A stretch of DNA of 64,000 bases from Hymenobacter yonginensis (GTDB lineage: Bacteria > Bacteroidota > Bacteroidia > Cytophagales > Hymenobacteraceae). The position numbers were made by a program, and so were the translations under genes. Below the pieces are notes generated by a model. It was not told the origin of the DNA, did not search any database, and was given only the letters and a program-made list of their open reading frames with translations. The DNA is taken from NCBI RefSeq assembly GCF_027625995.1, contig NZ_CP115396.1:1302001-1366000 (forward strand), written 5' to 3'. Of the stretch, positions 60,153-64,000 are shown one piece after another (position 1 is the first letter of the stretch; every line of letters begins with the position of its first letter).

Positions 60153-61622
60153 TCATGCCCGGTGGCGGACGGAATACAGGAAGACAATGCCGTAGCCGAC
60201 CGTGAGCATCAGGTGGAACGGCAATAGTCCCCAGTCGCCCAGATACAGCCCGGCGCCGACTCCGAAAGCGAAGTACAGCGCCAGCAGCCCTTCCGTGAAC
60301 GTGAGGCCGTCGAGCAGGTCGCCGGTGCGGTAGCGGCGGCCGCGCCAGCCTCCGGCGCGCTTCACCAGCCCCAGCTTGGGCGTGCGGATAAACGCCGACT
60401 GCCGGCCCCTGTAGCCCAGCAGCACCGCCCGCGCATTGTGCAGCGTCAGCCCCATCGACACCGATAAAAACAGCAGGAAGTCGGCTACGAAGCGCCAGCG
60501 CGGGGCGGTGGGCTTGTCGAGGCGCCAAGCTGTGTAGTAGTAGTACACCAACGGCACAAACGCCAGCAGAAACACCGACGCCACCCGCAGCACCGGCTTC
60601 AGCTCCGGCAAATCGGCCCGCACGAAGACCAGCGGCACACTCACCAGCGCCATCACCAGAATAGCCACAAACACCGAGCTGTTGAGCAGGTGAAACGTGG
60701 CATGCAGCTTGGTCGATAGCGGCTGCCCGGAACGGAGCACGTTGCGCAGGTGCTTGCGGGCGGTTTCGGCGGCGCCCTTGGTCCAGCGGAACTGCTGCGA
60801 CTTCAGCGCGTCGAGGGTGGCGGGCAGCTCTGCCGGGGCCACCACGTGGGGCAGGTAGTGGAAGCGCCAGCCGCGCAGCTGGGCCCGGTAGCTGAGGTCC
60901 AGGTCTTCGGTGAGCGTGTCGGCGTGCCAGCCGCCGGCATCCTCGATGCAGCTGCGGCGCCACACCCCGCCGGTGCCGTTGAAGTTGATGAAGTGCCCGC
61001 CGGCGTTGCGGCCCAGCTGCTCCACGTGAAAGTGCGCGTTCAGCCCGAACGCCTGCAGCTCGGTGAGCAGCGAATACTCCTCGTTGAGGTGGCCCCAGCG
61101 CGTCTGCACCACGCCCAAACGCGGCTCCTCCTGAAAGTACGGCACCGTGCGGCGCAGGAAATCGGGCTGCGGCACAAAGTCGGCGTCGAAGATGGCCACC
61201 AGCTCGGCTTCGGAATGAGTCAGGCCGTAGGCCAGGGCGCCGGCCTTATAGCCTTGGCGGTCGGGCCGGCGCACCTGCTCGATGTGCAGGCCGCGGGCCT
61301 GGTGGTAGGCCACGCGCGCCGCCACCAGGGCTACGGTTTCGTCGGTGGAATCGTCGAGGACCTGGATGTGGAGTTGGGCGGTGGGGTAGTCGAGGGCGGC
61401 GCAGGCGTCAATAAGGCGCTCGGCCACAAACACCTCGTTGTAGAGCGGCAGCTGAACCGTCACGCGGGGCCACACGGCCGGCGCGGCCGGCTCCGGCGCC
61501 AACCCCTGCCGGTAGGCACGCCGGGCCAGCCGCGTCAGCTGAAACTGCGTGAGGCTGAAGCCCAACACAAACAGCAGACACAGCCCATAAACGACCAGCA
61601 GCGTAATTTCGAGGAAAAGCAT
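60153..61622 (-). CDS. Membrane family 2 glycosyltransferase (cellulose-synthase-like)
   Basis: A 489-residue enzyme with a span at the N-terminus and several at the C-terminus. Catalytic motifs: VQLPLYNE, VLDDSTDET, AIFDADFVP (DxD), TEDLDLSYRA and the QQFRW acceptor motif. These are the processive GT2 pattern of beta-glycan or glucosylceramide-type synthases. The ATG is at 61620-61622. It lies 43 bp upstream of the GT-C gene, so they are probably one operon. Confidence 0.93.
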   Translation of the reverse strand: MLFLEITLLVVYGLCLLFVLGFSLTQFQLTRLARRAYRQGLAPEPAAPAVWPRVTVQLPLYNEVFVAERLIDACAALDYPTAQLHIQVLDDSTDETVALVAARVAYHQARGLHIEQVRRPDRQGYKAGALAYGLTHSEAELVAIFDADFVPQPDFLRRTVPYFQEEPRLGVVQTRWGHLNEEYSLLTELQAFGLNAHFHVEQLGRNAGGHFINFNGTGGVWRRSCIEDAGGWHADTLTEDLDLSYRAQLRGWRFHYLPHVVAPAELPATLDALKSQQFRWTKGAAETARKHLRNVLRSGQPLSTKLHATFHLLNSSVFVAILVMALVSVPLVFVRADLPELKPVLRVASVFLLAFVPLVYYYYTAWRLDKPTAPRWRFVADFLLFLSVSMGLTLHNARAVLLGYRGRQSAFIRTPKLGLVKRAGGWRGRRYRTGDLLDGLTFTEGLLALYFAFGVGAGLYLGDWGLLPFHLMLTVGYGIVFLYSVRHRA

Positions 61623-61642
61623 TTCAAAAGATGACTAAAGAG

Positions 61643-61745
61643 AACGTCATGCAGAGGCGGAGTCGAAGCATCTCGCTTGCTGAGGTTGAGTTACTAATCC
61701 TGAGTAAGCAAGCGAGATGCTTCGGCTGCGCCTCTGCATGACGTT
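61643..61745. repeat. Palindromic element, GTCATGC/GAAGCATCTCGC family, copy d
   Basis: AACGTCATGCAGAGGCGGAG and TCGAAGCATCTCGCTTGCTG (two stretches) mirror GCAAGCGAGATGCTTCGGCT and GCATGACGTT. It separates two same-strand glycosyltransferase genes. A small CACCTCATCACTCC word of the GTGACAGGTGA family follows at about 61756-61769. Confidence 0.92.
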
Positions 61746-61768
61746 TTTACTTGCACCTCATCACTCCA

Positions 61769-62458
61769 TTACAGATACCGGAAAATGGTCCAGAGGATTT
61801 TGTAGCCGGCGCCCAGCGTGCCGCGTACCGTGCCCGATACCTTGCTGGTACCGATGCGGCGGCGGTAGCGCACCGGTACTTCGGTGTTGCGCAGGCGCAG
61901 CTTGGCGGCTTTGAGCTGCATTTCCACCGTCCAGCCGTAGGTGGTGTCGGCCATGCCAATACGTTGCAGCGCCTCCCGCCGGATTGCCCGGAACGGGCCC
62001 AGGTCGGTGAAGTGGGCCCCGTAGAGGCGGCGCAGTAGGGTAGTGGCCAGCCAGTTGCCGAAAATCTGCTGCGGCATCATGGAGCCGGCTTCCCGCTCGC
62101 CCAGCGCCCGCGAGCCAATCACCATATCGGCCTCGCCGCGCAGAATGGGGGCCACCAGCAGCGGCATTTCCTCGGGATAGTCGGAATGGTCGCCGTCCAG
62201 AAACACGATGATGTCGGCCTGCTCGGGCAGGGGGCGGGCGAAGGCGTGGGCCATGCCGGCCAGGCAGGCGTGGCCGTAGCCGGGGCGGGTTTCGCGCAGC
62301 ACCGTGGCGCCGGCCGCGCGGGCCACTTCGCCGGTGCGGTCGGAGGAGTTGTTGTCGACTACAATGACTTCCCGTACCAGACCGGCCGGAATCTCGCGCA
62401 GCACCTGCGCAATGGACTGCTCTTCGTTGAAAGCAGGAATAATGACGTCAATCAGCAT
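61769..62458 (-). CDS. Family 2 glycosyltransferase, polyprenyl-phosphate sugar transferase type
   Basis: 229 residues from the ATG at 62456-62458. GT2 motifs: VIIPAFNEEQSIAQVL, VVDNNSSDRTGEVA, PGYGHACLAGMAHA and IVFLDGDHSDYPEEM (DxD), then DLGPFRAIRREAL and TEVPVRYRRRIGTSKVSGTV. There is no C-terminal membrane domain. The pattern is that of dolichyl-phosphate mannose synthase relatives, which load a sugar on polyprenyl phosphate. It heads the three-gene glycosyltransferase run, but a palindromic repeat of about 100 bp separates it from the next gene. Confidence 0.9.
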   Translation of the reverse strand: MLIDVIIPAFNEEQSIAQVLREIPAGLVREVIVVDNNSSDRTGEVARAAGATVLRETRPGYGHACLAGMAHAFARPLPEQADIIVFLDGDHSDYPEEMPLLVAPILRGEADMVIGSRALGEREAGSMMPQQIFGNWLATTLLRRLYGAHFTDLGPFRAIRREALQRIGMADTTYGWTVEMQLKAAKLRLRNTEVPVRYRRRIGTSKVSGTVRGTLGAGYKILWTIFRYL

Positions 62459-62680
62459 GGCAGGGGCAGCACATAGCCGCCCGCTTTTGGAGGGCAGAGA
62501 AAGTTACAGACTACAAAGATGCAGACTTGGACCCGGTTGCCCCCCACGCCGCCCCGCGGCGGGCGCAACATTCGGCCCGGGCAGCGGGTTTCCAGCTACT
62601 TTTACGCGCCGGCTTCCCATCCTATGGGGTGGCATTGGCTTTCTCACACCATCAGCTCGCGCACATTGCGCGCCTCATAT

Positions 62681-63142
62681 ATGCTTCAGATAGGCGACCA
62701 GGCCCCCGACTTCACCCTCAAAACCACCACCGGCGACTCGTTCCGCCTGAGCGAGCAGCGCGGGCAGCGGGCCATCGTGCTGTACTTCTACCCCAAAGAC
62801 GATACGCCCGGCTGCACCGCCGAAGCCTGTTCGTTCCGCGACCAGTACCAGGATTTCCAGGACCTCGGGGCCGAAGTGGTGGGCGTCAGCTCCGACTCGG
62901 AGGCCTCGCACCAGAAGTTCACCCAGAAGCACCGGCTGCCCTTCCCGCTGCTGGCCGATGCCGGCGGGCAGGTGCGCAAGCTCTACGAGGTGCCCCGCGC
63001 CCTGCTGGGTTTGCTGCCCGGCCGCGTCACGTTCGTCATCGACAAGGAAGGCACCATTCGCTACATCTTCAACTCCATGAACCGGGCCACCGACCACGTG
63101 GAAACGGCCAAAAAAGTGCTGGCCGAGCTGAATCAGGCTTAA
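62681..63142 (+). CDS. bcp: Peroxiredoxin, BCP/PrxQ type
   Basis: 153 residues from the ATG at 62681 (MLQIGDQAPDFTLKTTTGDS); the longer frame to 62519 has no family match. The peroxidatic cysteine is Cys45 in PKDDTPGCTAEACSFRD and the resolving cysteine is Cys50, the PrxQ spacing. It reduces hydroperoxides with thioredoxin. It is divergent from the GT2 gene and followed by an AT-rich palindrome. Confidence 0.95.
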   Translation: MLQIGDQAPDFTLKTTTGDSFRLSEQRGQRAIVLYFYPKDDTPGCTAEACSFRDQYQDFQDLGAEVVGVSSDSEASHQKFTQKHRLPFPLLADAGGQVRKLYEVPRALLGLLPGRVTFVIDKEGTIRYIFNSMNRATDHVETAKKVLAELNQA

Positions 63143-63163
63143 TATATTGCATTAAATATATTA
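63140..63163. repeat. AT-only palindrome between the peroxiredoxin and GAF genes
   Basis: TAATATATT (63140-63148) and AATATATTA (63155-63163) are perfect complements with loop GCATTA. The first TAA is the stop codon of the peroxiredoxin gene. It lies 21 bp before the -7 box of the next gene, at the position of an operator or an upstream promoter element. Confidence 0.6.
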
Positions 63164-63184
63164 GCCATTCTGCTTCGGGACTGG

Positions 63185-63192
63185 TAATTTTG
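63185..63192 (+). promoter_or_regulatory. -7 box for the GAF gene
   Basis: TAATTTTG matches TAnnTTTG and lies 5 bp before the ATG at 63198, so the message would be nearly leaderless. Confidence 0.5.
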
Positions 63193-63197
63193 CCCCT

Positions 63198-63905
63198 ATG
63201 GATGCTTTGCCTGACCAGTTGATTCCAGCAAATGATGCGCACCGTCTGCGCACCCTGCACCAGTACCGGATTCTGAACACCACGCCCGAGCCCGTTTTCG
63301 ATGAGTATGTGGCGCTGGCAGCCCAACTGTTTAACTTGCCCATCTCGCTGATTTCGTTGGTGGATGAGGAGCAGGTGTTTTTCAAGGCTAATACCGGACT
63401 GCCCGGGCTGGAGCGGGTAGATCGGGCCGATAGCCTGTGCTCGGCGGCGGTGTTGCAGGATAAGGTGCTGTCGTTTGAGGATTTGTCGGCCAATAGCTGC
63501 CGCCTGATTAATCCGTACACGGCGCAGTCGGCCGGGCTGCGGTTCTACGCCGGCGCGGCCCTGCGCATGCCCAACGGCGACAATATCGGGTCGTTGTGCG
63601 TGATTGGGCGAGAGCCCCGCGCCATCACGGCCGGCGAAGAAGCCCTGCTCACTACACTGGCCGACCTAGTGAGCCGCACCATTCAGCTGCGGCGCCAGCT
63701 CCTGGACCACGGCCTGCCGGAGCGGTGGGAGGCCGCCCAGACCGAGCTGCAGGAGGGCCTGCACGACAACTCGGCGCTAGCCCGCTACCTCACCAGCCGC
63801 ACCGGCACCGTATCGGCCAGCGAGGCCGACCGGCAGGCAGTAGGGCAGCGGCTGCAAGCGCTGCACCGCCTCCTCGACGGCTACCTCACGGAAATGCCGG
63901 CCTAG
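63198..63905 (+). CDS. GAF domain sensor-like protein without output domain
   Basis: A 235-residue soluble protein. The ATG at 63198 begins MDALPDQLIPANDAHRLRTL, and RILNTTPEPVFDEYVALAAQ with LFNLPISLISLVDEEQVFFK forms the GAF start seen at the head of many bacterial sensor kinases. GLRFYAGAALRMPNGDNIGS and LCVIGREPRAIT complete the domain (to about 160). The last 70 residues are helical and would end in a kinase or cyclase in other proteins, but here the chain stops at 63903-63905. It may be a scaffold or a partner of a separate kinase. Confidence 0.8.
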   Translation: MDALPDQLIPANDAHRLRTLHQYRILNTTPEPVFDEYVALAAQLFNLPISLISLVDEEQVFFKANTGLPGLERVDRADSLCSAAVLQDKVLSFEDLSANSCRLINPYTAQSAGLRFYAGAALRMPNGDNIGSLCVIGREPRAITAGEEALLTTLADLVSRTIQLRRQLLDHGLPERWEAAQTELQEGLHDNSALARYLTSRTGTVSASEADRQAVGQRLQALHRLLDGYLTEMPA

Positions 63906-63964
63906 GGTTCTTCGCTCAGCCCGCAAAAGCAGCTTAACTGCGGTAGTAGCAACCGGCGGCGGCC

Positions 63965-64000
63965 TATATTTACGGCCTTTAGCTGTTTACTACGATGGGA
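63965..64000 (+). other. Possible promoter and start of a gene cut by the window edge
   Basis: TATATTTA at 63965-63972 is one base from the -7 consensus and an ATG stands at 63995. Only two codons are visible, so this is a guess. Confidence 0.25.

Overview
The window looks like a chromosomal segment of a high-GC member of the Bacteroidota, most likely Hymenobacter or a close relative (Cytophagales). Evidence: by eye about 60% GC or more; promoters with the Bacteroidota -7 box TAnnTTTG and few Shine-Dalgarno sequences; the gene order pdxA-DUF177-rpmF-plsX-fabH, then efp-accB-accC; and Bacteroidota families such as DUF4290, DUF4846, DUF3109 and DUF4349. No rRNA, tRNA, CRISPR array, transposase or prophage was found.

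Layout. 1-5,600: a cut metallophosphoesterase, a YdjM-like membrane protein, a class III sirtuin, a DUF4846 protein and topA. 5,900-14,900: a six-gene chemosensory cluster (soluble HAMP-array receptor, CheW, CheY, CheB, CheA, CheC) with no CheR in the window. The receptor carries eight near-identical 276-bp units. CheB lacks the receiver aspartate and CheA lacks a P2 domain. 14,970-25,400: ureohydrolase, PF04020-type membrane protein, GAF protein, DUF4349 lipoprotein, murA (Asp in place of the usual catalytic Cys), DUF4290 protein, PcrA/UvrD helicase, DUF3109 protein and an alpha-amylase lipoprotein. 25,700-33,100: fatty-acid and translation block. 33,200-44,500: leucyl aminopeptidase, rsmA, a 2-hydroxyacid dehydrogenase, greA behind a leader hairpin, a HIT-NuiA fusion, an M28 peptidase, an AI-2E family permease, an MFS transporter and a NucA-type nuclease lipoprotein. 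44,600-47,700: small secreted proteins and an AT-richer pair of orphan genes. 47,800-54,950: DUF885 lipoprotein, thioredoxin-like protein plus a 28-residue membrane peptide, GNAT acetyltransferase, YdcF-like protein, aldehyde dehydrogenase, ECF sigma/anti-sigma pair. 55,000-64,000: an H-NOX protein, an arsenosugar-type block (peroxidase-like protein, ArsS, rhodanese lipoprotein, TIGR04282-type glycosyltransferase), three convergent glycosyltransferases, a peroxiredoxin and a GAF protein.

Two things stand out. First, a cytosolic protein joins a HIT nucleotide hydrolase to a NuiA-like nuclease inhibitor, and a NucA-family DNA/RNA nuclease lipoprotein lies about 5 kb away. NuiA is the known inhibitor of NucA-type nucleases, so this is a candidate nuclease-immunity pair. 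Second, many spacers are filled with palindromic elements of at least eight sequence families. Some abut or supply stop codons, or fill a whole gap between two genes. Added to these are intrinsic-terminator hairpins inside the probable 5' leaders of greA and an MFS transporter gene.

All names come from reading translated sequence and recalling family motifs. No database search was run. Start codons were chosen by family N-termini, signal peptides and neighbour spacing; GTG starts are called for cheB, accC, the DUF177 gene, the ydcF-like gene, the anti-sigma gene and the H-NOX gene.
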